Shown piece by piece: positions 9,739 through 22,629 of a stretch of 64,000 nt of DNA. The DNA lies in assembly GCA_010909165.1 (NCBI GenBank), contig MU008167.1, positions 1,538,001 to 1,602,000 on the forward strand, in the 5' to 3' direction. How positions within the stretch are numbered: position 1 is the stretch's first letter; every line of letters begins with the position of its first letter. This stretch comes from Anthoceros angustus. Taxonomy: Eukaryota; Streptophyta; Anthocerotopsida; Anthocerotales; Anthocerotaceae. The notes below the pieces were generated by a model, which saw only the letters and a list, made by a program, of their open reading frames with translations, did no database searches and was not told the DNA's origin. The position numbers were made by a program, and so were the translations under genes.

Positions 9739-12700
9739 ATGGCGGCTCTGCAGCGCAGCTCCCTGCAGCCTGCGTGCGGCGTGCGGGCCTTCGCAGAATC
9801 CGACCCCCTGAGGAAGGAGCAGGCCAGCAGGCGCACGCCCGGATCAACAAACTCCGCTCCCAGGCCGCTGCAGAACGCGCCAGACCTGGCCTGCTCAGCA
9901 CTGTGCTTCGCAGCCGAGGGCAGCCTGCCGGACGCCCTGCCCGCCCACTTCAACCCAATTCCGCCCAGAGACCGCCCAACATCCTGCTGCGCCGCGGGGT
10001 CTGTGGGCGCGGACCAGGCGCGGCCCCGGGGCCTGCTCCCGGGGCTCGTAATCTCGGTGCGGAGCCTGGGGGCCGCGCTCTTCTTCGGGGGCGTTGCGGG
10101 GTTCGCGAAAACGCTGCTGGCCACCCTGCCGCCGGACTTTCTTGCGAGGTGGAAGCAGCTGTTCGCGGAGCAGCCGGCGGAGGAGGCGCAGGAGGCCGCC
10201 GAGCCGCAGCACGGGACGGTGATTTTCGACCGGTATGGCGCGGTGTTGGCCACCGTGGTGGCGGGAGGGTACAGCGGGAAGCAGCGGGATGTGGCGAAGC
10301 CGGCTCGGCAGGCCCGCTCCGGCCTTGTGACGTCCGTCGGCGATGTGGCAGGCTGTGGTGGCGTCGGAGGATCGGCGGTTCTTTGAGCACCAGGGATTGA
10401 TCCTAGAGGGATTTTGAGGGCCGTGCTGTCGCTGGCGACGAGCGGGGGCGGGAGTACGATTACGCAACAGGTGATGGGTGGGGGTTTGGGGTGGGTTTGG
10501 GGCAATTTGAGGTGTTGTGTTAGTGCTGAGTTTGTGGTTGCGGTGCAGTTGGTGAAGAATGTGTTTCTCTCGAATGAGCGGAAGTGGTCTAGGAAGCTTG
10601 TGGAGATTCTGTTGGCTCTGCTGATCGAGAAGCAGATGTCGAAGTGGGACATTCTTCATCTGTATCTGAACAAGGTGGGTGTCGGTGTTAATGTTTTGTG
10701 GGCTAGACAATGGTTGTGGGTTTTTGTGGGTTCCAGCTTGACGTGAGGACGCTGATGTACTATGGTGGTTGGTCGTGGTGTGTAGATATACTGGGGGCAT
10801 GGAGTGTATGGGATACAGGCTGCCTCTGCGCTCTATTTTGGGAAACATCCATCTCTTCTGTCTTTGGGAGAATGTGCGATGCTTGCTGGGATTATACCTG
10901 CGCCTGAGCTTCTCTCTCCGTACCGTGACCCGAGCAGGTGGGGCTCTGATTCTAGTGGATGGAAATGATGCTTCTTTAACTTTGGTCGTGTTGCTGTCTA
11001 ATTTTGAAGACCATGTTTTGCAGAGGCAAGAAACCTCAAGCGAGAGCGCTGCGGCGAATGGTTGAGGCTGGGTTTTTGGATGCTGAAACAGCAGCTGCAG
11101 CCGTGAATGAACCGATTGAGCTTGGCACGGAAACAACTGATGATGGCACCTATGGACCCTGGAGAGCCCCCTATTTTGTCAGTGAGGTGTGCATTGTCCC
11201 AAAACTTGTTGCTCGTACTCAACTGTGTTGTAGTATGGATGATGATTTTGTGCCACATGAGTTGACTTTGGTCTGTGAAAACTTCTACAGGTTTTGTATG
11301 AGTTGACACAAAAATATGGCCGAGACAAGATCCTTCGAGGAGGGTTGCAGGTACTTTCATTTTCCATCTGCTTTCAGTGCTAGCTGTTGTATTCAAACCT
11401 TCCTTGATGGGAGGAGTGTCACGCTGCAGGTCCACACAACTTTAGATGCAACAATGCAGGACATTGCTGAAAGGGTGATTCGTGATGGTGCCACCGAGTA
11501 CGACGATGAGAGAGTGCTTCTAGCTGATCAAGGAGTGGAGAGGGTGTTTGGAAAGTTGGAGGTTCTTTGGAAGGAACGTGAAGAGAAGGTTGGGAAGGCT
11601 ATCAAGAATGTTATTAAAAGGTACACTGACATTTGCACACGGGTCCTTCAGGTTTGTGCTTTATGTGTATGAGTTTGCCTGTCTGACACCCTTGTGTGTG
11701 TTAGGTCGTTGATATCGTTACAAACCTGAGCGGAAATGGGTTGTAGGCAACTCTTGGAATGGTGGCTCTAATTGCTTGGAGTTTTTAATTCAAATTGTGT
11801 CTTGCAGGATGCAAGTGGACACTGCAGTGCTTATGAATGCCAGGTGACCCTGCTTCTCCATCATTACCGTTGTCATCTGCACTTTGGTGTCTTTGTATTG
11901 TTCTGCAACCTGAGAATGCATCGGTGGGATGCCTCAGGGAGACCTTGGAAATTGAGGAGTCGCCTGTGTTGCAAGCAATAAATGAAGCTGCCACATCAGC
12001 TGCTGGAGAATTTTCGAGAATGTGAGTTGCTTTTCAAGGAGCAAAGTAATGCTGTGCTCAAGGTATCATGTTATTCTAACTAACGTTGCCTTCCAATGTG
12101 CAGCGAAAATTTGTTGCTAGAGGCACTTGCTCGTTTTCAGGAAGAGTCGAAAGTAGCTTCTTATGCAAGGTAGGGTGCTTGGTTTGTACCAAGGACTGGT
12201 TGTGATACTGTAGTCATTTGGACAGGTTAAAGTTATTCGATTTTCACGTTAGAGCATGTTTGCTGGTCTGATTGCCTGGATCTGTTTGTAGTCATGTTGA
12301 AGCTTGTGAAATTCACTCAGATTGGAAGGTGCTATGGTTGCTATGGATCCTGAAGATGGTGCAGTGCGTGTACTAGTTGGTGGAAGAGATTACTATGAGA
12401 GCAACTTCAACCGAGCAACACAGGTACCAGTTGGGATAAGGTTATTACCTCTAAGTCCGTGTGTGTCTCTCATTGGTTAACTGAATCCTTGTGTGGGAAT
12501 TCCACTTACAGGCTCTCCGTCCGCCAGGGTCTACTTTCAAACCAGTTGTATACCTCACAGCCTTGGCAGAAGGCATGTAAGTAGATCTGCTGTTTTCAGG
12601 AATACTTGCTTCTCGCCCTACGTCTGGAATTTGAAAGTATTGTGGGTTGGTGAGGCAGTGAACGCGACCATGTCTTATTGGACGAACCCTATACCATTGG

Positions 12701-14471
12701 AGATTTTACGCCAGAGAATTATGACAGAAAGTTTAGGGGCCAGGTGAGACTGTATGATCTTCATCCAAGTCTTTATCTTCTAAAATCAAGGACTTGGAAT
12801 GCAGGCTGGTGATTGCTGAAGAGTTGCAGGTTTTGTGTCTGTGCAGGTTACACTTGAAGAGTCACTGCTGAAGTCGCTGAACGTGCCAACAGTGAAACTG
12901 TGTGCCGAGATTGGGGTTGACAAGGTATTGTAGGTCATCATCGAAAGCTCATAGCCTTCTGTGATTGTAAATGGCAAAGACATCTATCTGACATGTAGGT
13001 TGATCCAGGTATGCCGCATGGGCAGAGCTCTGGGCATTGAAACACCACTGCCATATGAGCTACCTCTCTCCCTTGGTGGGTGTGAGGTGAGCACAAGCTA
13101 AGGTCAATAGAGCTCAAAGCAATTGCACTGAGATCCATTGTATGTTTTATTAGCTACTACTTGGGAAGTAGAATGCCACGGGTGCTGAAGGTCTGAGAGT
13201 GGTTGGTGGCAGGTGACGCCATTACAGCTTGCAACAGTTTATTCGACTGTTGCTGCAGGAGGCATTCACCATAAACCGTATCTTATCACTCGTGTAGAGA
13301 CCAGTGATGGTCAGATTTTGGAAGAGGTGTGCAAGTTAGACCTTGGAGCTCAAATTGCTGTTGTGCTGTCCATAATGATTCCTTACATGTGGGCTGTTGT
13401 TTCTCCTCTGTCTCCAGCCACCGGCTATTGCAAATCGTCGTGCGGTTGTTGATGAGTATGCTGTTTCAGAACTCAGGAAGCTTTTGCAGGTAGCAGTGGC
13501 AGCATTTTGGACACCCAAGTAGTTTTCCTGGTTGTGCTCATGCACGTTTTTGATCAGTTGTTGGCCTCTCAAGGCTGTAGTTGAACGAGGAACCGGTCGA
13601 CGAGCAAGATTAGAACGTCCTTGTGCGGGTAAAACTGGCACATCTGATGGTCATCGAGATGTCTGGTTTGCAGGATTCACGCCAGAGTTATCTTGTGTGG
13701 TACGTGTTGGTCAGCCCACCCTTTTTAACTTCTTGATTCCACCTTGTGGTCTGCATTAGTTTGCAGCTGCTGAAATGCAAATACTCAGAGTACATCCATT
13801 CCTGCCAGGTTTGGTTTGGGTATGACGACAATGCACCAGTTGGTGGCATCCACCCAGGTGTGTTGACTCAACTCCCTTATAGCAAGGGCAGTTAGTTGTA
13901 CAGGCTGCTGATTGCTAACACTCTGTTTGAACTTGCAGGCACAGGGGCTTCGCACGCTGCTCCAATATGGCGGGAATTTATGCAAACTGTTCATGAGGTA
14001 AGAGAATATCTGCAGTGTATGTAAGCACACATGCAGAATAGCTTGCTGAATCTGAGCTGCACTTCAGGGCCTCCCTGTGCGGAAATTCAATGACATTGGC
14101 CGAGACAAGGATGGCAGTAGGGCTCTTGACGAATTTCAAAAGAAATCGCGAAGACCACACAAGATTGGCATCAAGGTGTTGCCCAGTACGATTCCTGCTG
14201 TAGTCAGAGTGCTTCAAAGTAAACTCGTTTCTTACTTTTTGGTTACTCTGGTCAGGAAATAAGGAGGTCATTTCAAAAGAACGAGGAGAGTCTGTCTTGG
14301 AAAGAAGTCTGGGACTGGGAGAAAGCTAGTTACATGTGGGAGGAGCGAGAGAAAATGGAGGAGTGGGCAGCCATTCGTGCTAAAAGAACGTCAGAGATAA
14401 GAGCCCTGAAGGCCCAATTGTATCGAACGCTGGCACGGCAAACCATGCGCATTGATGCACCGAAATCGTAG
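9739..14471 (+). CDS. Pbp: Class A penicillin-binding protein (glycosyltransferase plus transpeptidase), 21 exons
   Basis: Exons: 9739-10470, 10549-10674, 10786-10937, 11024-11186, 11291-11350, 11430-11620, 11808-11843, 11938-12021, 12104-12169, 12321-12423, 12512-12576, 12659-12743, 12847-12924, 13009-13086, 13213-13326, 13428-13499, 13574-13699, 13809-13857, 13939-13997, 14068-14175, 14256-14471; about 920 residues. The GT51 domain shows [18 protein letters not shown] (10447-10470), [22 protein letters not shown] and [12 protein letters not shown]. The transpeptidase shows Ser in STFK (12530), SLN (12874) and KTG (13631), so all catalytic motifs are present. The N-terminus is basic and hydroxylated with one membrane segment, fitting a plastid envelope protein that polymerises and cross-links plastid peptidoglycan, as shown for moss Pbp. 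Between the two domains lies a Lys/Glu-rich insert, and the C-terminus is a charged, Trp-rich extension. In exon 1 the frame shifts near 10320-10335 and back near 10392-10396 (net zero); sequencing error is likely. Confidence 0.88.
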
Positions 14472-15929
14472 TTGCACATTGGATGCGGCAAAATGAGCCA
14501 AGTCTAAACCTCGGATGGTTGCTGTTGTGCATCGTTTGGTCGGGGTATGATGAGGATCAATCAAGCAAGAGTACGTTGTGTGGATGGCAACACTTTTGTT
14601 TCATGTCCATACTCACTTTAAGCCCTGTGCAGGTTTACTGTGCAGGAAGTGGCTCACCTCCCTCCCCTATCCTGTTGGGTGCATATTGACGTCAAGCAGC
14701 TGCTTGTTGAAAGGTACAGCGTTTGGAGGTTGGACTCCTTACTGCTCTTTGAATCTCCCAAGTGCTGGAATCCGAAGTTACTGTCTTTTGCCTTTATAAT
14801 CCCAGTCGTTCTTTTACTGTTCGCCTGATTCATCGGAGGCAGAAAGTAACCTGGAAGTTTCGCTGACACCATCCACTCTTGTCATGGATGTTCTCTGATA
14901 GTAGCTTCTCAGACATGTGATGCTCATCAATGATGGAAGCTAATGTCACATGTTTTTTGCCTTCATAATCCCAGTCGTTCTTTTACTGTCCGCCTGATTC
15001 ATGGGAGGCAGAAAGTAACCTGGAAGTTTCGCTGACACCATCCACTCTTGTCATGGATGTTCTCTGATAGTAGCTTCTCAGACATGTGGTGCTGTTCTTT
15101 GTGTCGCAGTTTCCATGCTTTGCTTCCCTGAAGTCTTGTGTTTTTTCATCTTTCTTTGTTCAAAACAACTGTCTGGTTTATAGCAGTGCTGTGAAGTGTC
15201 CCACAAGGCATGATGAGCCAGCCACACTGCAGGCAGATAAGATTGATGACGAGATATCGTTTCAGATCCCAGGCTTTTGAGCTGATGGGCGTCCTGATTG
15301 TTGCTCGTCAACATCCTTGTTGTCTCTGAATTTCTGTCTGTTTTTATCTGGATTGTCAACATAGGATGCTGCTTGGAACTAACAAAAACAGAAAATCATT
15401 CCAACTTGACCCGGGTATCCATCCTTTGCAGATACCACAAGCGAGGAGCGTTCGCATTTGAACAGGTTGGTACATATTCCCATGGCGTTTATGCTAGCTC
15501 TATAAACCTAGTCAGTGTACCAAACTCAAGTATCCCCTAAACATCTGACTTTGCAATCTGGCAATTCAAGGCCCGCCACTTCTAGACCCCCCTTTCAGAG
15601 GAGAGAAACTTAGAAATGGAAACTATTTTGCGCTTTCCAGATACTGCTTTCCTTTCAGTCCGTTCTTGAAGAACTAAGATGGTTTCCAAAAGTCATGCCT
15701 TTGTAAAGAGCAGGATGGGACTAATCCACCAGCTCCGAAGAAACCATGGTATTCACTGCAGAATTGTCAAACATGGCCACAGGCATGCGTTCATGCGCCG
15801 CAGGTGCTAGACCCTGTGGTTCGCGCTCTTAAACTCACTATTGCTCAAAATCTGCGCCCACAGTAAGAGCGGTTTCATATAAAGCCCTTGCATCTTGAAA
15901 GCATGGTTCCGGACATATCTTGAAAAGCA
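14472..15929. other. Intergenic space between PBP and dioxygenase
   Basis: The PBP gene and the minus-strand dioxygenase point toward each other here. Apart from a 139-base tandem duplication nothing coding was recognised; small frames present do not resemble known proteins. Confidence 0.55.
14786..15093. repeat. Direct duplication of about 139 bases
   Basis: The segment 14786-14924 (from TTTGCCTTTATAATCCCAG to AGCTTCTCAGACATGTG) recurs at 14955-15093 with three or four substitutions and a 30-base spacer. It lies just after the PBP stop codon and may duplicate part of its 3' untranslated region. Confidence 0.85.
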
Positions 15930-16574
15930 TCAGGAGAGTAACTGAAGTTGGCTTCCCACGTTCACAACAAAGGCATTCGGTACGGGCTGCACACCACTCC
16001 ATTCCCAACCCGGGCACATCCCCTTGCAAAAGGTGACTGATCCCTCCAGGCTCGAAATGACAGCCAAGTCCCACGTCGGAAGGTGGGTAATAGTTGACAC
16101 GCGTGGACAGTACAGGACCACTCCCAAAGCTTTCCTCCAGCAAGTCATGCTCCAGATCCAGCTCCTGTGACAAAATGGACAGCAGCTTTCCAGCAAGCTT
16201 GCGAACCTCCCAAGCGTACTTCTCCAGCAATTCACTGCCATCATTGAAAACTTCCCGCTCAGACGATGCATCCCTGCAACAAGTGACGAGAAGCGTGCAT
16301 GCATGAAGTTACAATGTCCCAGACTGAAGTGCACTTAGCACCGATATTCTTCGTGGCGAGGAGGCCATCTTTCCACATCTCGTCGGTGTTCGGGGTGCAG
16401 CACCGAGTAGAAGAAGTCGTTGAATCCTCTGAAGGCATTCTTCGGCCATTTGGAACCTCTTGCTGGTGAGGCCTTGAGGACCGTGCGGTGTCCCGGCTCG
16501 AAATTCTGATATAGCCCACACAGGTTTCGAGTTTCGACCACGTGACCTACGTTGCTAGCCCGACGCTCAACCAA
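15930..16574 (-). pseudogene. 2-oxoglutarate/Fe(II)-dependent dioxygenase, truncated and frameshifted
   Basis: Exon 16574-16342 ends FNDFFYSVLHPEHRRDVERW...RHEEYR and splices into an exon from 16273 (DASSEREVFNDGSELLEKY, VRKLAGKLLSILS, TRVNYYPPSDVGLG, GGISHLLQGDVPGLG). After PGLG, near 16000, a one-base shift moves coding to the next frame (WSGVQPVPNAFVVNVGSQLQLLS), then a stop follows. The second iron-binding His and the RxS 2-oxoglutarate motif are absent. The first metal motif reads HFE where HxD is usual. The family includes gibberellin oxidases and flavonoid or salicylate hydroxylases; this copy cannot be assigned to a subfamily. It is head-to-head with the ent-kaurene oxidase gene. Most likely a decayed gene. 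Confidence 0.75.
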
Positions 16575-17430
16575 CTCAACAACTCCGATTCATACAACGT
16601 CTCAGGTCGAGACTTCGCGGCAGCCGAGATCACGAAACACAATCATAGACGTTTCAAGGCACAAACTTTGCTGGCATGAATTAGTAAAGCATGTCATTGT
16701 AGTTTGTGAGGTCGAATTTGTGACAGGATAGGGGAAGTCCTGCAAAGCACCAGCAGAAAAACAAAACTTCGCTGGTTTTCCTCATCCGAGACCTGGAGGG
16801 GAGACAACGACAACCGCCATGAACATGCATTCTGAAGCTATTCGGCGGCAATGACATTCAAGTCTGGAAACCGTGGCTGAAAAAAATCACGAACCGAATT
16901 GGGAGATGACTTACAGAAAAGAAAAGGTCTTGCGCCTCAAAGTCTCACACTTTACGAAACCGACATTCCCCAAATGCTGTCCGTGGCCTAATAGGCTGAG
17001 TGCGCGAACTACAGTATGTGCCTATGCACTTCTGTTCTGCTGTTTTTTGGTTTTTGGTGTTCTTTTGGACATTTGGATTACTAGCCGTCCACCTCGTTGC
17101 TTTTACCGGGACCAAGATCCTTTTTAGCGCTGCCGGTCATCAAAAGGGGGAGGCGACATTGTCTCGTTCGGTTTCGTTGTAGGCAGGATCAAGTCCGGTG
17201 GGTATCCCGTTCCAAGCTTGTCTCGTCTGCAGCGCATCGTCCGACGTTCCAGGTGGGAAGAATTTGGCATCGCGCGCGGAGCAATCGTCCCTCGAGACGC
17301 GAGCTTTGTGGACGTGTGGAGGAGTGCAAACAAAACGTCGCTTTATAAGGAAACAGGTGCGGCGTTCTCCATCGCAGCCGAGCTCTCGCTACTCGCCTAT
17401 GCACAGATTTGTGCACCTAGCTAGCTAGCC
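16575..17430. promoter_or_regulatory. Divergent intergenic promoter region
   Basis: These roughly 860 bases separate two head-to-head transcription units. A TATA-like TTTATAA at about 17342, some 85 bases before the oxidase ATG, is well placed for that gene. No TATA element was identified for the minus-strand dioxygenase. Confidence 0.45.
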
Positions 17431-19792
17431 ATGGCTTCCTATTTGGTGAATTCGCTCAACCCGCACTACAAGAGAGGCGTGGAGCTGCTGCCTCCTTACC
17501 TTGCTGTGCATGCCAGAAATGCGGCTGGAGAAGTGCAGGACCTTTCAACCTCGTCGCTCCTCGTGGCCTTGCTTGTCGGATGGCTCATCTTCGCCGTCTT
17601 CAAGAGCGTGTTTGGAGGGGGAAAGAAGCGCAATTATCCCCCTCGTGAGTGTGAATTGCGGATCATGGAATGGCTCTGCTTTTCCTTCGTTAGAAGAGGA
17701 GGAGAGGAGAAGATTTCGACGGATTGTGATTTGTTTGTGGTCCAGGAGTGGGAATGGGAGTAGTGATTTGAGACTCTGGTTGATTCATTGCGCAGGTGTG
17801 CCTGGATTGCCTTTGCTTGGAAATTTGCTCCAAATGCAAGAGAAGAAGCCGCATAGGACTTTTACCAAATGGATCAAGACTTACGGCCCGATCTACTCTA
17901 TTCGCACTGGAACTGTGGATTACGTTGTTATCAGCTCGGGGGAGCTGGCCAAGGAGGTGAGCTTCTCCATCAAATTTGTTAGTACTACCTATACTGTACT
18001 GTACTGAGGAGAGTTTGGCATCGTTCGGCTCTGTTTTGCTGACGCATGAGATGTGGCGGCAGGCCATGGTGACCAAGTATGCGCAGATTTCTTCGAGACA
18101 AATGCCAGGCGCTCTGCAGATTTTGACAAAGGAGAAGACAATGGTTGCAATGTCTGATTATGGTGACCAGTACCGAACAATGAAGAAGAACATGGTTGGA
18201 TACCTCCTTGGGCCGGTGCCTCAGGTGCGCAATGATCGTTTCGAAGCCCTGTCCTGTCTGTTGTTTTAAATTCGTTGCAGTTACAGTTGTCAGGTTGGCT
18301 AAGCACTCGGAGTGTGTGGCGCTTCCTTCAGAAAGTGAATCGACCTCTCCGAGATAGGTGCGTGGACGGCATGATTGATGACCTCATGCGTCAAGTGTTG
18401 TCTCCGTCTGGCAAGTCTGCCAAGGTTGATGTCAGGGAGATTATCAAGCGGGGATTGTTCCCCTTCGCCTTGACACAGGTGAGGTTCATCGACTTCATTC
18501 GAATGGAGAGTCTCTCGCTTTTGCAGAAGCTGTCCGGTCCTGACACTCGTGTACGGGCTGATTGCAGGTTTTTGGTCGGAATCCTGACAGTGTCTACGTC
18601 CCTGAGTTGTCCAGAACTGTGGACAGATGGGAGTTGTATGAGAAACTTGTCATCGAACCTCTGAAAGCTGCGATCGATGTGGATTGGCGAGATTTCTTCC
18701 CTGTCTTGAAAAAGTACTTCTCTAACAAGCAGCTGATCGATGGAGTGAAGAGCGTTGATGCTACTAAGACTTTCATTGTCAGAGCGCTCATTGCAGAGCA
18801 AAGAAAGTTGCTATCACAGAAGACGGTGAGCGGACCGGTCCATCTATCCTGCAGAAGTTGATGTCTATATTGTGGCGCAAGGCATGTAATCTTGAGCAAC
18901 TGTTTAACAGAAGCACCCCGGATGTGCATGCATCAGGCTCCCGACTGCTTCTTGGATTCGGTCCTCACATACTCAACTTCCCTCACGAATGCTCAGCTTG
19001 AGCAGCTCACTTGGGAGCCCGTGATTGAGAGTTCCGACACCGTTCTTGTCACAACGGAGTGGGTCATGTTTGAGCTTGCCATTCACCCGCACATTCAGGT
19101 GAGAATGACGTGACTTGTTCTACCAACAGCTATGCGACATGACAGTATTGTGGTTCGAAGCCTAGGCATTGTGGTTGTCCTTACGCATGTACCAAGTGCC
19201 GTGCAGGAGAGGGTTTATCAGGAAATAAAAACCGTTGTGGGAGACAGGATGGTGACAGAGGAAGATCTTCCCAAACTGGTGTACCTCAATGCCTGCATCA
19301 AAGAAACCCTTCGGAAGTACCTCCAGTGCCCATCATTCCGTCCCGAACTGTGGAAGAAGACATTCAGCTTGGCGGCTATGACATCCCAAAGGGCTGGCAG
19401 GTACTGGGATATTATGACCTGATAATAATCGGCAAATTCTGTCTAGAGGACCTTAGCTATCGTCAAATTGATAAAACGTTCTCCCAATGACTTTTGCAGA
19501 TTATCTTGAACCTCTACGGCATCAGCAACGATCCGGAGCGATGGCCCGAGCCAGAGAAATGGGATCCGGAGAGGGTCCTCAATGATGAGAAGCTAGACAT
19601 GGGTTTCAAAGACTACAGGATGCTTCCTTTCGGTGCTGGCAAAAGAATGTGCGCCGGAGTGCAGCAAGCGATGTACCAAGTGCCCGCTTTCCTTGCCGCA
19701 TACATCCAACACTTTTCATGGGAGCTGGCTCCAGAGGAAGATCCCACCAAATTAGTGGAGGCGACCGCTTACCTGACCACCCACAAACTACA
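17431..19792 (+). CDS. KO: ent-Kaurene oxidase, cytochrome P450 family CYP701 (first copy of 3' exons)
   Basis: Exons: 17431-17644, 17796-17956, 18063-18224, 18332-18478, 18568-18825, 18937-19098, 19207-19400 and 19500-19792. The N-terminus has a membrane anchor (LLVALLVGWLIFAVFKSVF) and the YPPRVPGLPLLGNLLQM hinge. KPHRTFTKWIKTYGPIYSIR, AMVTKYAQISSRQMPGAL and AIDVDWRDFFP are typical of CYP701, which oxidises ent-kaurene to ent-kaurenoic acid at the plastid envelope or ER for gibberellins and related diterpenoids. ESSDTVLVTTEW (I helix), KETLRK (ExxR) and FGAGKRMCAG with the heme Cys at 19650 are present. Exon 7 has a one-base loss near 19321, where KYSPVPIIP-type sequence is expected, breaking the frame. 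Exon 8 loses its last codons because it runs directly into a second copy of exon 4. Confidence 0.88.
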
Positions 19793-21242
19793 CCTCTCCG
19801 AGATAGGTGCGTGGACGGCATGATTGATGACCTCATGCGTCAAGTGTTGTCTCCGTCTGGCAAGTCTGCCAAGGTTGATGTCAGGAGATTATCAAGCGGG
19901 ATTGTTCCCCTTCGCCTTGACACAGGTGAGGTTCATCGACTTCATTCGAATGGAGAGTCTCTCGCTTTGCAGAAGCTGTCCGGTCCTGACACTCGTGTAC
20001 GGGCTGATTGCAGGTTTTGGTCGGAATCCTGACAGTGTCTACGTCCCTGAGTTGTCCAGAACTGTGGACAGATGGGAGTTGTATGAGAAACTTGTCATCG
20101 AACCTCTGAAAGCTGCGATCGATGTGGATTGGCGAGATTTCTTCCCTGTCTTGAAAAAGTACTTCTCTAACAAGCAGCTGATCGATGGAGTGAAGAGCGT
20201 TGATGCTACTAAGACTTTCATTGTCAGAGCGCTCATTGCAGAGCAAAGAAAGTTGCTATCACAGAAGACGGTGAGCGGACCGGTCCATCTATCCTGCAGA
20301 AGTTGATGTCTATATTGTGGCGCAAGGCATGTAATCTTGAGCAACTGTTTAACAGAAGCACCCCGGATGTGCATGCATCAGGCTCCCGACTGCTTCTTGG
20401 ATTCGGTCCTCACATACTCAACTTCCCTCACGAATGCTCAGCTTGAGCAGCTCACTTGGGAGCCCGTGATTGAGAGTTCCGACACCGTTCTTGTCACAAC
20501 GGAGTGGGTCATGTTTGAGAGCTTGCCATTCACCCGCACATTCAGGTGAGAATGACGTGACTTGTTCTACCAACAGCTATGCGACATGACAGTATTGTGG
20601 TTCGAAGCCTAGGCATTGTGGTTGTCCTTACGCATGTACCAAGTGCCGTGCAGGAGAGGGTTTATCAGGAAATAAAAACCGTTGTGGGAGACAGGATGGT
20701 GACAGAGGAAGATCTTCCCAAACTGGTGTACCTCAATGCCTGCATCAAAGAAACCCTTCGGAAGTACCTCCAGTGCCCATCATTCCGTCCCGAACTGTGG
20801 AAGAAGACATTCAGCTTGGCGGCTATGACATCCCAAAGGGCTGGCAGGTACTGGGATATTATGACCTGATAATAATCGGCAAATTCTGTCTAGAGGACCT
20901 TAGCTATCGTCAAATTGATAAAACGTTCTCCCAATGACTTTTGCAGATTATCTTGAACCTCTACGGCATCAGCAACGATCCGGAGCGATGGCCAGAGAAA
21001 TGGGATCCGGAGAGGGTCCTCAATGATGAGAAGCTAGACATGGGTTTCAAAGACTACAGGATGCTTCCTTTCGGTGCTGGCAAAAGAATGTGCGCCGGAG
21101 TGCAGCAAGCGATGTACCAAGTGCCCGCTTTCCTTGCCGCATACATCCAACACTTTTCATGGGAGCTGGCTCCAGAGGAAGATCCCACCAAATTAGTGGA
21201 GGCGACCGCTTACCTGACCACCCACAAACTACACCCTCTCCG
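18344..21242 (+). repeat. 1.45-kb tandem duplication inside the KO gene
   Basis: Units 18344-19792 and 19793-21242 are almost identical, introns included. The junction lies at a 10-base word, CCTCTCCGAG, present both in exon 4 and near the end of exon 8. Differences are mainly homopolymer length changes. Confidence 0.9.
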
Positions 21243-21300
21243 AGCCATAGCCACAGCCCGGCCTGGTATCACCAAGCGTCTGCCCAGGGCTCAGGCTTAG
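19793..21300 (+). pseudogene. Second copy of ent-kaurene oxidase exons 4-8
   Basis: Exons 4 (partial) to 8 are repeated (exon 5 from 20014, exon 7 20654-20847, exon 8 20947-21300). This copy carries the true C-terminus (LTTHKLHPLRAIATARPG, stop at 21298). Relative to the first copy it lacks one base in each of four homopolymers, has an extra AG near 20519 and lacks six bases near 20992. It shares the exon 7 frameshift (about 20768). It has no exons 1-3, so on its own it is not a gene; the functional transcript would need exons 1-3 plus one set of exons 4-8. Confidence 0.85.
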
Positions 21301-21673
21301 ACGTCGTGTGTATAACACCCTGTCTGCAGTAGTGTCAGGTTGTAATTATCAAAAGCTTTTTTTTCCATGGCTTGATGGAGCATGTTGTAAAGGTGAGAGG
21401 AAAATTCAAATTCTAGAGTGCAGGCCCAAACTAAGTTACCTGGTGATGCTGGTGCCATTGTGACTTGAAATATTGTACATGTGCTGGAGTGGGGACGCGA
21501 CGCAACGATTAGTACCAGCCTAGGACTCTTGACACCCGACAGATTATGAGTGACATGCCATGCCATCGAGAGAGAGTCTTTTAGCAATGCAACGAAGACG
21601 AGACGCGACAAGACAACACATACACAAACAGATTGGCATGAGTCAGGCTAACTTGGCCAGCACAATGATTATC
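21301..21673. other. Short intergenic gap
   Basis: This lies between the convergent KO and polyubiquitin 3' ends. Nothing beyond expected 3' flanking sequence was recognised. Confidence 0.5.
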
Positions 21674-22435
<762 letters not shown>

Positions 22436-22629
22436 TTATGAGAGCCGCCCCCGGGCAGCCCCAGCTGGCCGGTTGAGGCCTAACATCACCGGAGGTGGGG
22501 CCCGCCACCATACATAATGCCATGGTGAGCTTGTTTTGACATCTATCCTCTTTCTTGTTCTTCTTCCATACGCTTTTTTTCGAACGCCACCGGCTACCGG
22601 CTACCGGCCACCACAGAGGGGATGCAGGG

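Noticed and set aside
9564-11136. Minus-strand frames of 362 and 413 codons over the PBP gene
   Set aside because: They are antisense to GC-rich PBP exon 1; the plus strand has conserved catalytic motifs and splice sites.
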